DNA from: Spirochaeta thermophila DSM 6578
GTDB lineage: Bacteria > Spirochaetota > Spirochaetia > Winmispirales > Winmispiraceae
Length of the DNA: 64,000 nt
Assembly: GCF_000184345.1 (NCBI RefSeq)
Contig: NC_017583.1
Span: 2,418,001 to 2,482,000, forward strand
Direction of reading: 5' to 3'
Both the position numbers and the translations under genes were made by a program. Below the pieces are notes generated by a model, which made no database searches, was not told the DNA's origin, and saw only the letters and a list, made by a program, of their open reading frames with translations. Numbering within the stretch: the stretch's first letter is position 1; the number at the start of each line of letters is the position of its first letter. Shown piece after piece: positions 42,290-50,761 of this stretch.

Positions 42290-43174
42290 ATGGTAAGAGA
42301 CCTGTTTCGACAAGGACGAACCCTCTTCAGCTTCGAGTTCTTTCCCCCAAAAACATCCTCGGGATGGGAGAGCCTGTTCGCCACGGTGAGGGAGCTCGCC
42401 CTCCTCGAACCGGACTTCATGAGCGTGACCTACGGGGCGGGCGGCTCCAGCCGGGAGAAGACGCACGAACTCGTGGTGCGCATCCGCCAAGAACTGGGAG
42501 TGGAGGCGGTGGCCCACCTCACCTGCGTCGGGAGCACGGAGGAGGAGATCGTCCGCATCCTCGAGGCCTACGACCGTGAGGGGATCCACAACATCCTCGC
42601 CCTGCGGGGTGACATTCCCCCTTCGCTCGCACATCACCCGAATCCATTCGGCGTCTTTCCCCACGCCGTCGACCTCGTACGGTTCATAAAGGCCCGCTTT
42701 CCCCACATGTGCGTGGGCGCGGCCGCCTTCCCCGAGGGGCATCCCGAGACGCCCAACCGCCTCAAAGAGATGGAGCACCTCAAACACAAGGTGGACGCCG
42801 GGGTGGACTTCCTCGTCACTCAGCTGTTCTTCGACAACAGGGACTACTACGACTTCTGCGAACGTTGCGAGCTCGCGGGGATCAGGGTGCCGGTGATAGC
42901 CGGGATCATGCCCATCACCACGCGTAAGAACATGGAGCGCATGGCCGAACTCGCGGCGGGCATGCACTATCCGGCACGACTCCTCAGGGCCCTCTCCAGG
43001 GTGACCGACGACGAGGGCTTCTTCCACGTGGGGGTCCACTGGGCCGCCGAACAGATCCGCGACCTCCTTGACCACCGGGTCCCCGGCATACACGTCTATA
43101 CCCTCAACACCTCGCGTGCGGTGAAGGCCATATGCGAGACCCTGGGGATACGCCACCTCCCCCAACTCGGCTGA
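42290..43174 (+). CDS. metF: Methylenetetrahydrofolate reductase
   Basis: FAD enzyme that reduces 5,10-methylene-THF to 5-methyl-THF. The 294-residue protein has the family N-terminus SFEFFPPKT, the catalytic FMSVTYGAGGSS, HLTCVG, NILALRGDIP, AAFPEGHPE, DFLVTQLFFDN and IAGIMPI. The length is normal. Start: ATG 42290, with GGAGCGGG 8-15 bases before it. Confidence 0.95.
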   Translation: MVRDLFRQGRTLFSFEFFPPKTSSGWESLFATVRELALLEPDFMSVTYGAGGSSREKTHELVVRIRQELGVEAVAHLTCVGSTEEEIVRILEAYDREGIHNILALRGDIPPSLAHHPNPFGVFPHAVDLVRFIKARFPHMCVGAAAFPEGHPETPNRLKEMEHLKHKVDAGVDFLVTQLFFDNRDYYDFCERCELAGIRVPVIAGIMPITTRKNMERMAELAAGMHYPARLLRALSRVTDDEGFFHVGVHWAAEQIRDLLDHRVPGIHVYTLNTSRAVKAICETLGIRHLPQLG

Positions 43175-43200
43175 CGCTTCCGCTTTCATGGAAAACCCGT

Positions 43201-43212
43201 TAGACTCTCCAT
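43201..43212 (+). promoter_or_regulatory. -10 element of a probably leaderless promoter (J-domain gene)
   Basis: TAGACT (43201-43206) followed by 6 bases and the ATG at 43213. The -35 region is weak (TTCCGC). Confidence 0.4.
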
Positions 43213-43929
43213 ATGATCCGGGAAGAGGAGGAGAGGCTCATACGCAAGGTCCTCACGACCGGGCGATACACCCTCTCAGAACTCAAGACCCTCTACCGCA
43301 TCCTCTCCAAGGTCACACATCCCGACATGACAGGGGGAGACGGGGAGCGATTCATCCGGCTCAGGGAAGTCTACGAAGCGGCTCTGAGGCGCAAGGACCT
43401 GGGGAGAAGGGGCCCGCTCTTCCTCGAAGACCGCACCCCTGAAGAGGTGGTGAGGGAGTGCGGCTACACCGGCGAGATCAGCCCCCGGCTCGGGCTCTAC
43501 CTGTCTCTCTACCGGTACCTCACCTTGGGCCTCCACTCCTACAGGATACGCCACAACCCCGCTCTTCATGAGCGAAACGAACGGGTCCTCAGGGCCATAC
43601 GTCACTGGGCGACCGTCTACGACCCCTCGTTCCTCTCGACCTTCGAGGCCTTGATGGAGGAGTACCTTCCAGGTATCACCACCATGAAGCACCTTCGTTG
43701 GTATCTCTGGGGAAGGAAGAGCTTCTTCACCGCACTCCGGCTCTTCCTCAAGTACCAGGAGACGGGGAGGGCCTCCACCGGGAGAGCGGCGCGCGACCGG
43801 AGCCTCTGGGTGATCACCATGGGCGGGCGCATCCCCAGCCTCGACCCCTATGTCCGCATGAGCAGGTGGCTCTTGGACGAACTGGCGAAACCCCCTCTCC
43901 AGTTCGGGAGTGAAGGGCCTCACATGTGA
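43213..43929 (+). CDS. J-domain protein with an unassigned C-terminal region
   Basis: A 238-residue protein. Residues 19-60 form a J-domain-like segment: SELKTLYRILSKVTHPDMTG has the invariant HPD, then ERFIRLREVYEAAL. J-domains stimulate DnaK-type chaperones. The remaining 170 residues are helical and basic with no zinc-finger or substrate-binding module of classical DnaJ, so it is a type III J-protein. The C-terminus overlaps the convergent transporter by 10 bases. Confidence 0.78.
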   Translation: MIREEEERLIRKVLTTGRYTLSELKTLYRILSKVTHPDMTGGDGERFIRLREVYEAALRRKDLGRRGPLFLEDRTPEEVVRECGYTGEISPRLGLYLSLYRYLTLGLHSYRIRHNPALHERNERVLRAIRHWATVYDPSFLSTFEALMEEYLPGITTMKHLRWYLWGRKSFFTALRLFLKYQETGRASTGRAARDRSLWVITMGGRIPSLDPYVRMSRWLLDELAKPPLQFGSEGPHM

Positions 43930-45287
43930 GAGGGACTGCGCTCCTCCACCATCTTGAGGATCTTCTCGTAGAACTCCCTCGTGATGGGGTAGAAGAGGAA
44001 GACGAGCACCCCGACCACGAAGAGGACCGCGGGGAGGGGGCCCACAAGGAGCGAGATCCCGAAAAGGGCCTCGGGCGGCTGGACCTGGGGCACGCCCTCG
44101 GCGGAAGGCGGCACGTAGTGGAAGAGCGAGAGGATCCACCCCGAGAGGGCGAGGGCGAGCGCCTGTCCCACCTTGCTCATGAATGTCCACATGCCGTAGA
44201 AGAGCCCCTCCCGCCGGATGCCGTTCTTGGCGTAGTCGTACTCCACGATGTCGGGGAGCACGGCGTACGGGATCACGTACTGCGTGGAGAACCCGAAACC
44301 TCCGAGCACGATGAAGACGTACGCGGCGGGGAGCCCCAGGCTCCTTCCCAGAAACACGAATGCGAGGACCGCACCTGCGAAGACGAGCATCCCGGCGTTC
44401 CAGGCGAACCGCTTGCCGGCCCGCTTCGACACCCACACCCAGAAGGGCACGGCGATGAGGGCCGTGAGGAGGAGGGCGAAGAGCGTGATCTGAAAGGCCG
44501 AAGTATCCCCCACGAGATAGGTGAAGTAGTACACGAGAGCGCTCTGGATGATGGTCACCCCCATAATGTGTAGTGTCCATGTGGCGAGGGCGAGGCGAAA
44601 ACTCCGTAAGGAGAGGACCCCCACATAGGCACGCAGGATCTGCACCTGGGGCGGTCTCTGACGGGGAGGGGACTCCCTCACCGTGAAGACCGTCACGAAC
44701 GCCGAGAGGAGCATGATGAGACCCAACACCCCACCCATGAACGGCCAGCCCACCCGGTAGTCGGAGAAGAGGCCCACCAGGGGAAGGACGAGGAGGGCCC
44801 CTGAGAAGGTACCCAGGATGGCGAAAACGTTCCGGTAGGCATTGAGCACGGTACGTTCATGGTAGTCCACGGTGAGCTCCGGGGCGAGGGCGCTGTAGGG
44901 GATGTTCACCATGGTGTACGCCGTGCTGAGCACACAGAAGAGCACGCTGTACCACAGGAAAGAGAGGAAGTCGTTCGAGAAACGCATGGGGAAGAACATG
45001 ATGATCATGAAGACGAAGAGGAAGAGGGCGCCGTAGAGCATGTAGGGCCTGCGGCGTCCCAGGGGAGAGACCGTCCTGTCCGAGAGGTAGCCCACTATGG
45101 GATCGGAGATCGCATCCCAGGCCTTCCCTATGAGGAGAGCCGTACCTGCGAGGGCCGGGGAAAGCTTCACCACATCGGTGAGATAGTAGAGGAGGAAGAA
45201 CCCCACCATGGTGAAGAAGAGATTGCCGCCAAGATCGCAGACCCCGTACCCCAGTTTCGTCGTCCGTGAAAGTCCCCGCTGCATCAT
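43920..45287 (-). CDS. GPH-type sugar:cation symporter (MFS superfamily)
   Basis: A 455-residue transporter with about 12 membrane helices. Family signatures are TKLGYGVCDLGGNLFF at the N-terminus, KAWDAISDPIVGYLSDRTVSPLGRRRPYML, NIPYSALAPELTVDYHERT, and in the second half DIVEYDYAKNGIRREGLFYGMWTF. GPH members import glycosides or oligosaccharides with Na+ or H+; the substrate is unknown. TATAGT ends 6 bases before the ATG (45287), with TTGCAC 17 bases upstream, so the message is probably leaderless. Confidence 0.92.
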   Translation of the reverse strand: MMQRGLSRTTKLGYGVCDLGGNLFFTMVGFFLLYYLTDVVKLSPALAGTALLIGKAWDAISDPIVGYLSDRTVSPLGRRRPYMLYGALFLFVFMIIMFFPMRFSNDFLSFLWYSVLFCVLSTAYTMVNIPYSALAPELTVDYHERTVLNAYRNVFAILGTFSGALLVLPLVGLFSDYRVGWPFMGGVLGLIMLLSAFVTVFTVRESPPRQRPPQVQILRAYVGVLSLRSFRLALATWTLHIMGVTIIQSALVYYFTYLVGDTSAFQITLFALLLTALIAVPFWVWVSKRAGKRFAWNAGMLVFAGAVLAFVFLGRSLGLPAAYVFIVLGGFGFSTQYVIPYAVLPDIVEYDYAKNGIRREGLFYGMWTFMSKVGQALALALSGWILSLFHYVPPSAEGVPQVQPPEALFGISLLVGPLPAVLFVVGVLVFLFYPITREFYEKILKMVEERSPSHM

Positions 45288-45293
45288 GTCTAC

Positions 45294-45322
45294 ACTATAC
45301 CTCAGCCTGCGCCGGAGTGCAA
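45294..45322 (-). promoter_or_regulatory. Promoter of the GPH transporter gene (leaderless layout)
   Basis: TTGCAC (45322-45317), a 17-base spacer and TATAGT (45299-45294). The ATG follows after 6 bases. Confidence 0.65.
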
Positions 45323-45369
45323 TCAGTATTCGACCGTCGGCCGACGAATTCGTACCGATCCCCTCCCCC

Positions 45370-45377
45370 GCTTCCCT
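45370..45377. repeat. Left target-site duplication of IS copy A (GCTTCCCT)
   Basis: GCTTCCCT precedes GGGACTG and recurs at 49405-49412, showing that everything between belongs to one interrupted insertion. Confidence 0.8.
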
Positions 45378-45535
45378 GGGACTGTAACATCGAGTGTTGA
45401 AAAAGGCGGGGAAAAAAGATAAGGGGTATCTCCCACCACCAAACCTCTGAAAGAAGGAGGAGATACCCCATGAAGCGTGGTAACACACGCACACTGATTG
45501 ATACACAGTATACCCTCTCTGATCTGATGAAGCAA

Positions 45536-45550
45536 GTGGAGGCCCAACTC
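45536..45550. repeat. Left copy (15 of 18 bases) of the ISNCY target duplication
   Basis: GTGGAGGCCCAACTC at 45536-45550 continues, after the copy B insertion, as CGG at 46903-46905. The full 18-mer recurs at 48218-48235. Confidence 0.8.
45543..45550. repeat. Target-site duplication of IS copy B (CCCAACTC), first copy
   Basis: CCCAACTC flanks copy B on both sides (here and 46895-46902). Confidence 0.85.
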
Positions 45551-46894
45551 GGCACTGTCAAGGGGGAGTGTTGAAATTGAGCTGGAGTTGATAAGGGGTG
45601 CATCTCCCCACCTCTTGTATCACCTGCATGCCCACCACGTAGAGGCCTACCACCTCATCTGCATGGGCACGGCTCATATACCCAGGATACCTCCGTAGAA
45701 AGCTTCTCATGTGCCGAAACATGTTCTCCGCAAGGTTGCTCGTCCTCACCTTCTCCTTCCACTCATAGGGTAACTCCAGATAGGAGAAGAGCCGCTCCTT
45801 CCGCCACAGGAGAGCAGCCGTCATCCGGGGGGCCTTCGTCGCCCACTTCTTCACGAATGCCTCGAACGCTTCCTCTGCCTCCTCCTTCCCTCCTGCCTCA
45901 AAGAGCCTCCAGTACTCAGTCCGAAAGGCTCGCCTCTCCTCCTGGAGGTGAGCCTTCTTCCCCTTCTGGTCCCCCATATCCTGCAGAAGCTTCTGCTCAA
46001 GGGTGCATTGCAGGTGCCAGAGGCATACCTGCTTCTTCGCCTCAGGATACACGGTCTCCACCGCCTGCCAGATCCCCTCTGCCTCATCGGCCACCACCAG
46101 CTCCACCTCCTCAAGCCCTCGCTCATAGAGTTTGGTAAGGAGTCGCTCGTAGCTCGCCCGGTCCTCCTGCTCCGCAACCACCCAGTCGAGGAGCTCATGA
46201 GATCCGTCCTCCCTCACCCCCACGGCACTCAGGACAACCAGCTTCTTCTGACCCCTCCCACGCCTCTTTGCCCACACTCCATCCAGCACAAGGGCCTTCA
46301 CTCCTCTAAGGGACCTCCTCCGCCACTGCTCCTTCTCCTCACGAAGACGCTTTATGAGCCGCAGGAGTGTCTGCGGGTGAGCCTCTCCTATCCCCAGCTC
46401 CCGTAACAGAATGGCCCACGTCCGCGCGCTCATCCCTCTCACATACCCAAGGAGGAGCTGCTCAGCGAGGGCCACGAGCCTCTGCTCATAGGCGACCAGC
46501 TTTACCTCCTTCCCCCCGCCGGTGCGAATGCGGGGCACGCGTACCTCCTCGATCGGCCCCCAGGGGGTCTGCACGCTCTTCCACTTTCTGTAGCCGTACC
46601 GGTAGTACGGTGCCTTCTCAGCCTCCCCTCGTGCATATCGTGGTCGTCCCACTGCCTCCTCTCTCAGCGTCTCAAGGAGGTGCTCCAGGTACGTCTTGTA
46701 GGTGTGGCGCACCTCCTCCCGGAGTTGGGCCTCCACTTGCTTCATCAGATCAGAGAGGGTATACTGTGTATCAATCAGTGTGCGTGTGTTACCACGCTTC
46801 ATGGGGTATCTCCTCCTTCTTTCAGAGGTTTGGTGGTGGGAGATACCCCTTATCTTTTTTCCCCGCCTTTTTCAACACTCGATGTTACAGTCCC
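45551..46894 (-). mobile_element. IS256-family element copy B, intact, inverted
   Basis: Complete 1344-bp element in the minus orientation, with the right end GGCACTGTCAAG at 45551 and the left end at 46894. Its 8-bp duplication lies inside the 18-bp duplication of the ISNCY element, so copy B arrived last. Its leader is identical to that of copy A and unlike copy 1. Confidence 0.92.
45558..46802 (-). CDS. IS256-family transposase (copy B)
   Basis: An intact 414-residue Mutator-type transposase. The catalytic residues are the same as in copy 1 (Asp174, Asp239, Glu359, with Cys260/His263). Differences from copy 1 include IDTQ for IETQ near the N-terminus, VEAQL for VEDQL and EEAEEAFEAF for EDAARALEAF. 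It is very close to the copy A fragments, suggesting recent duplication. Confidence 0.94.
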   Translation of the reverse strand: MKRGNTRTLIDTQYTLSDLMKQVEAQLREEVRHTYKTYLEHLLETLREEAVGRPRYARGEAEKAPYYRYGYRKWKSVQTPWGPIEEVRVPRIRTGGGKEVKLVAYEQRLVALAEQLLLGYVRGMSARTWAILLRELGIGEAHPQTLLRLIKRLREEKEQWRRRSLRGVKALVLDGVWAKRRGRGQKKLVVLSAVGVREDGSHELLDWVVAEQEDRASYERLLTKLYERGLEEVELVVADEAEGIWQAVETVYPEAKKQVCLWHLQCTLEQKLLQDMGDQKGKKAHLQEERRAFRTEYWRLFEAGGKEEAEEAFEAFVKKWATKAPRMTAALLWRKERLFSYLELPYEWKEKVRTSNLAENMFRHMRSFLRRYPGYMSRAHADEVVGLYVVGMQVIQEVGRCTPYQLQLNFNTPP

Positions 46895-46902
46895 CCCAAC
46901 TC
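46895..46902. repeat. Target-site duplication of IS copy B, second copy
   Basis: CCCAACTC, identical to 45543-45550, followed by CGG and then the end of the ISNCY element. Confidence 0.85.
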
Positions 46903-46911
46903 CGGTGTTGA

Positions 46912-46958
46912 AACTCAGTAATAATGTCACCCCTAGGACTCGATAAAAATGTCACCCC
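46912..46958 (+). repeat. Double terminal repeat, left end of the ISNCY element
   Basis: Two successive units, ACTCAGTAATAATGTCACCC and ACTCGATAAAAATGTCACCC, separated by a few bases. They are probably transposase binding sites. Confidence 0.75.
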
Positions 46959-46974
46959 CTGAGAGAATGGGGGG

Positions 46975-48147
46975 ATGATCGAGATGAGTCTAAAGGAATT
47001 AAAACGAGCGGAAGTGTTGGGGAAGATGGAAAGCCAAGGTCTGACGAACGAGCAGGTAGCGCAGATCTTAGGGGTGAGCAAACGGCAGGTGCAGCGGTGG
47101 GAGAAGAGGCTCCGGGAAGGGGGGATCGCGGGATTGCGGCATGGGAACCGAGGCAAACCGTCGGGGAATCGGAAGGAGGAGGAGTTTCGGCAGAGGGTGG
47201 TGAGTAGGTATCGGGAGAGGTACGGGGATTTTGGGCCGACGTTTGCGAGCGAGCAGTTGGCGAAGGAAGGTCTTGAGGTGGATCACGAGACGCTACGCAG
47301 GTGGCTGCTGGAGGAAGGAATCTGGGCGAGGAAGAAGAGGAGGAAGCCGTACCGAAGCCGGAGGAAACGGCGGGCCTGTTTTGGGGAGCTGGTTCAGTTT
47401 GACGGGTCCCCGCATGATTGGTTTGAAGGACGGCGCAGTGCCTGTTGCTTGATGGTGATGGTGGATGATGCGACGGGGATCACGTATGCGCGGTTCAGTG
47501 AACAGGAGACGAGCGCTGCGGCGATGCAGCTGCTGTGGGGCTGGGTGGAGCAGTATGGGATCCCGATGAGTCTGTACTGTGACTTGAAAAACGGCTACAA
47601 GACGCTGCGGGAACCGACGCTGGAGGAACAGTTGGCGGGCAAAGAGCCGAAAACCGCATTCGAGCGGGCGTGCGACAAACTGGGGGTACAGATCGTGAGT
47701 GCGTATTCGCCGCAAGCGAAAGGGCGGGTGGAACGGCGGAACGGGATTCTGCAGGATCGGTTGGTGAAGGAACTGCGTCTTGCGGGGATTTGTACGATCG
47801 AGGAGGCGAACCGGTACTTGTGGGAGACGTTCCTGCCTCAGTTCAACGAACGCTTTGCGGTAGAAGCGGAAGACTCGCAGGACGTGCATGTGCGATGTAC
47901 CAAAGAAACGAAGCTGAAAGAGATCTTTTGCTTTGAAGCGAATCGAGTCGTACAAAACGATTACACAATCTACTATGAGAGGCAGGTGCTGCAGATCAAG
48001 AACGACAAAGGCTTCCTTCCTCGGCCGAAACAGAAGGTCCTGGTTCGAAAATACCTGGATGAAACGATCTCCCTGTTCCATGAGAATAGGGAGTTGAAGT
48101 ATGAGCGGGTAACTCCTGCACGGCGCACCAAACAGCGGGCAGGATGA
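46975..48147 (+). CDS. ISNCY-family DDE transposase
   Basis: A 390-residue transposase. An N-terminal helix-turn-helix (LTNEQVAQILGVSKRQVQRW, residues 23-42) precedes an rve-like integrase core with Asp143 in LVQFDGSPHDWF, Asp203 in SLYCDLKNGY and Glu253 in SPQAKGRVERRNG. The C-terminal extension is rich in basic residues. The frame is open and catalytic residues are present, so it may be active. Codon use (less C-rich, more A) differs from chromosomal genes, consistent with recent arrival. Confidence 0.9.
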   Translation: MIEMSLKELKRAEVLGKMESQGLTNEQVAQILGVSKRQVQRWEKRLREGGIAGLRHGNRGKPSGNRKEEEFRQRVVSRYRERYGDFGPTFASEQLAKEGLEVDHETLRRWLLEEGIWARKKRRKPYRSRRKRRACFGELVQFDGSPHDWFEGRRSACCLMVMVDDATGITYARFSEQETSAAAMQLLWGWVEQYGIPMSLYCDLKNGYKTLREPTLEEQLAGKEPKTAFERACDKLGVQIVSAYSPQAKGRVERRNGILQDRLVKELRLAGICTIEEANRYLWETFLPQFNERFAVEAEDSQDVHVRCTKETKLKEIFCFEANRVVQNDYTIYYERQVLQIKNDKGFLPRPKQKVLVRKYLDETISLFHENRELKYERVTPARRTKQRAG

Positions 48148-48160
48148 AGAGAATACTACC

Positions 48161-48213
48161 CAGGGGGTGACATTTTAACTGAGTTAAAAAGGGTGACATT
48201 TTCATCGAGTCTT
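48161..48213 (-). repeat. Double terminal repeat, right end of the ISNCY element
   Basis: Inverted counterparts of the left units: AACTCAGTTAAAATGTCACC (inner) and GACTCGATGAAAATGTCACC (outer). Confidence 0.75.
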
Positions 48214-48217
48214 GACA

Positions 48218-48235
48218 GTGGAGGCCCAACTCCGG
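48218..48235. repeat. Right copy of the 18-bp ISNCY target duplication
   Basis: GTGGAGGCCCAACTCCGG. Using it as the duplication restores copy A to exactly 1345 bp and keeps its transposase in frame. Confidence 0.8.
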
Positions 48236-49396
48236 GAGGAGGTGCGCCACACCTACAAGACGTACCTGGAGCACCTCCTTGAGACGCTGAGAGAGGAGGC
48301 AGTGGGACGACCACGATATGCACGAGGGGAGGCTGAGAAGGCACCGTACTACCGGTACGGCTACAGAAAGTGGAAGAGCGTGCAGACCCCCTGGGGGCCG
48401 ATCGAGGAGGTACGCGTGCCCCGCATTCGCACCGGCGGGGGGAAGGAGGTAAAGCTGGTGACCTACGAGCAGAGGCTCGTGGCCCTCGCTGAGCAGCTCC
48501 TCCTTGGGTATGTGAGAGGGATGAGCGCGCGGACGTGGGCCATCCTGTTACGGGAGCTGGGGATAGGCGAGGCTCACCCGCAGACACTCCTGCGGCTCAT
48601 CAGAGGTCTTCGTGAGGAGAAGGAGCAGTGGCGGAGGAGGTCCCTTAGAGGAGTGAAGGCCCTTGTGCTGGATGGAGTGTGGGCAAAGAGGCGTGGGAGG
48701 GGTCAGAAGAAGCTGGTTGTCCTGAGTGCCGTGGGGGTGAAGGAGGACGGATCTCATGAGCTCCTCGACTGGGTCGTTGCGGAGCAGGAGGACCAGGCGA
48801 GCTACGAGCGACTCCTTACCAAACTCTATGAGCGAGGGCTTCATGAGGTGGAGCTGGTGGTGGCCGATGAGGCTGAGGGGATCCGGCAGGCCGTGGAGAC
48901 GGTGTATCCTGAGGCGAAGAAGCAGGTATGCCTCTGGCACCTGCAATGCACCCTTGAGCAGAAGCTTCTGCAGGATATGGGGGACCAGAAGGGGAAGAAG
49001 GCTCACCTCCAGGAGGAGAGGCGAGCCTTTCGGACTGAGTACTGGAGGCTCTTTGAGGCAGGAGGGAAGGAGGAGGCAGAGGAAGCGTTCGAGGCATTCG
49101 TGAAGAAGTGGGCGACGAAGGCCCCCCGGATGACGGCTGCTCTCCTGTGGCGGAAGGAGCGGCTCTTCTCCTATCTGGAGTTACCCTATGAGTGGAAGAA
49201 GAAGGTGAGGACGAGCAACCTTGCGGAGAACATGTTTCGACACATGAGGAGCTTTCTGCGGAGGTATCCTGGGTATATGAGCCGTGCCCATGCAGATGAG
49301 GTGGTAGGCCTCTACGTGGTGGGCATGCAGGTGATACAAGAGGTGGGGAGATGCACCCCTTATCAACTCCAGCTCAATTTCAACACTCCCCCTTGA
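48218..49396 (+). pseudogene. 3' part of the copy A transposase gene (codons 23-414)
   Basis: Encodes residues 23-414 of the IS256-family transposase with all DDE residues. It is cut from its first 22 codons by the ISNCY element. A TTG codon at 48212, inside the ISNCY end, could allow a truncated product starting MTVEAQL, but no ribosome binding site supports it. Confidence 0.85.
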
Positions 49397-49404
49397 CAGT
49401 GCCC

Positions 49405-49412
49405 GCTTCCCT
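49405..49412. repeat. Right target-site duplication of IS copy A
   Basis: GCTTCCCT, matching 45370-45377. The -35 of the tetR promoter starts at its last base. Confidence 0.8.
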
Positions 49413-49440
49413 TGACGCCCTGATTGACTTTTAGTAGTAT
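49412..49440 (+). promoter_or_regulatory. Promoter of the TetR-efflux operon
   Basis: TTGACG (49412-49417), a 17-base spacer and TAGTAT (49435-49440). The -35 begins at the last base of the IS copy A duplication, so the element landed directly beside this promoter. Confidence 0.6.
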
Positions 49441-49446
49441 AGTTAC

Positions 49447-49466
49447 CAACTAGACGTCAACTAGAC
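49447..49466. promoter_or_regulatory. Tandem operator-like repeat upstream of tetR
   Basis: The 9-mer CAACTAGAC occurs twice, at 49447-49455 and 49458-49466, an 11-base period (one helical turn). It sits just downstream of the -10 and 18 bases before the start codon, a good position for autorepression by the encoded TetR protein. Confidence 0.6.
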
Positions 49467-49483
49467 CACAGAGAGTACACGGA

Positions 49484-50761
49484 ATGACCTCCGACGACAT
49501 CATACGCGCGGCTCTCAGGGGTTGGGCCAAGGACCGCTTCCAACGTCTCACGCTCACCAGAGTTGCCGAGGAACTGGGAGTGACCAAACAGGCCCTCTAC
49601 CGATACTTTCCCTCCAAGGAATCGCTCTTTGAGGCCATCCTGGTACACGCGAGGGACGTGCACGGCACACTCGTGCGCGACCTCACACGCATCTCATCCC
49701 TCTCCTTTGAAGAGGGACTCTTCTTCTATCTCTCCCGCCTGCTCGAGGACTTCAAAGCCCACACAGGACTCTACCTTTTCCTCTACCCTCCTCAGCATAT
49801 CACCATCCAGGAACGGTTCAAAGACTTCTACCGGGAAGTGGAAGAGAACTCCATCGAGGTCATGGGCACGCTCCTCTCCCGCCCCGGAGCTCCTCATATC
49901 CCCGATCCGTATGTCCCACACATCCAGAAGCTCATCGGCACCACCTTTCTCTTTTCCCTCCTCAAGGAGTTCCCCAAAAAGAGGGAGAACCCTTGGGAGT
50001 CCTTCAGCACCTTCTTCTCCAGTATGGACTCCGAGAAGAGGGTGAAGACGATCATGGAGGTGATCATTCATGGAACCGTGAGAGGTTCGTTCGTCCTACC
50101 CGATTTCGATCGCGTTCGGGCGATCGCCCGGGTGGAGGAAGCCGAGGCCCCCCACTTCGACCGGATCCTCTCCGCCGCCGAGAAGGTGATACACGAAAAA
50201 GGGATCGCCAATACCACCTTGGACGACATCGCCCACGAGGTAGGGATAACGAGGACGACCCTGTACTCCTACTTCAAGAACAAGCGCGATCTCGTGGTGT
50301 CCACCATACTGAGACAGATCACTGGCTTCTTCGATCCCCTCTTTCCAAGGCTTGCGGTGTGCACCTCGATCGAGGAAAAGATCCTATGCTACATCCTCTA
50401 CGCTGCCGAATACTCTCACATCCACAAACGGCTCTTCTCTGTCACCAACTGGCTCAGAATCAACTCCCCCCTCCGGCCCCTCAGGGATGCGCGGGCGTGG
50501 GAACAGATCAGACCCTATCTCGAACGATTTGCCCTCCTCTTCTCCCCCCTTCCTCTCAGGAAGGCTCTGAAGCCCGCGGAGATGATCCCTTTTCTCCACA
50601 TCCTCACCGGCTCCCTCATGCAGGAAAAGGTCCTCATACGCCCCTCGGAGGCACTCATCGTCTGGGCGTACTTCCTCGAGGGGCTCAAGGGAATCGAGCG
50701 TCATGCGGAGCAGATCTCCGCACACGAAAAAGACACCGACCACGAACGGAGGTTACCATGA
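49484..50761 (+). CDS. Tandem TetR-type regulator (two TetR_N domains)
   Basis: A 425-residue protein, twice the usual TetR length. The first DNA-binding domain (about 6-52) includes LTRVAEELGVTKQALYRYFPSKESLF. The second (about 225-275) includes TLDDIAHEVGITRTTLYSYFKNKRDLV. Each is followed by a helical ligand or dimerisation region. A single chain may thus behave like a covalent dimer, fitting the direct rather than inverted repeat upstream. It overlaps the outer membrane factor gene by ATGA and probably represses the operon. Confidence 0.9.
   Translation: MTSDDIIRAALRGWAKDRFQRLTLTRVAEELGVTKQALYRYFPSKESLFEAILVHARDVHGTLVRDLTRISSLSFEEGLFFYLSRLLEDFKAHTGLYLFLYPPQHITIQERFKDFYREVEENSIEVMGTLLSRPGAPHIPDPYVPHIQKLIGTTFLFSLLKEFPKKRENPWESFSTFFSSMDSEKRVKTIMEVIIHGTVRGSFVLPDFDRVRAIARVEEAEAPHFDRILSAAEKVIHEKGIANTTLDDIAHEVGITRTTLYSYFKNKRDLVVSTILRQITGFFDPLFPRLAVCTSIEEKILCYILYAAEYSHIHKRLFSVTNWLRINSPLRPLRDARAWEQIRPYLERFALLFSPLPLRKALKPAEMIPFLHILTGSLMQEKVLIRPSEALIVWAYFLEGLKGIERHAEQISAHEKDTDHERRLP

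Larger units (their letters stand above)
45470..45550 (+). pseudogene. 5' fragment of the copy A transposase gene (27 codons)
   Basis: Encodes the first 27 residues (MKRGNTRTLIDTQ ... QVEAQL) and is then cut by the right end of copy B. The remainder of the gene is at 48218-49396. Confidence 0.85.
46906..48217 (+). mobile_element. ISNCY-type (IS1202-like) insertion sequence, 1312 bp
   Basis: Bounded by TGTTGAAACTCAG at the left and, inverted, TGTCAAGACTCG at the right. Each end holds two tandem copies of an ACTC...AATGTCACCC unit (left 46912-46958, right 48161-48213). It is flanked by an 18-bp direct repeat and encodes one DDE transposase. ISNCY/IS1202-type elements are known for unusually long target duplications. 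Confidence 0.85.
45378..49404 (+). mobile_element. IS256-family element copy A, interrupted by two later insertions
   Basis: The left part is 45378-45535 and the right part 48218-49404. Joined, they give 1345 bp, the same length as copy 1, with a continuous 414-codon transposase. The split is caused by an ISNCY-type element and a second IS256 copy. The outer ends carry an 8-bp duplication. Confidence 0.9.

Noticed and set aside
48212-49396. A functional 394-residue transposase starting at TTG 48212
   Set aside because: The start codon lies in the ISNCY end, no ribosome binding site is present, and the N-terminal 22 codons are separated; it is treated as a disrupted gene.
45378-49404. CRISPR array or phage-type repeat cluster
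   Set aside because: The repeats here are IS ends and target duplications; there is no regular repeat-spacer pattern anywhere in the window.
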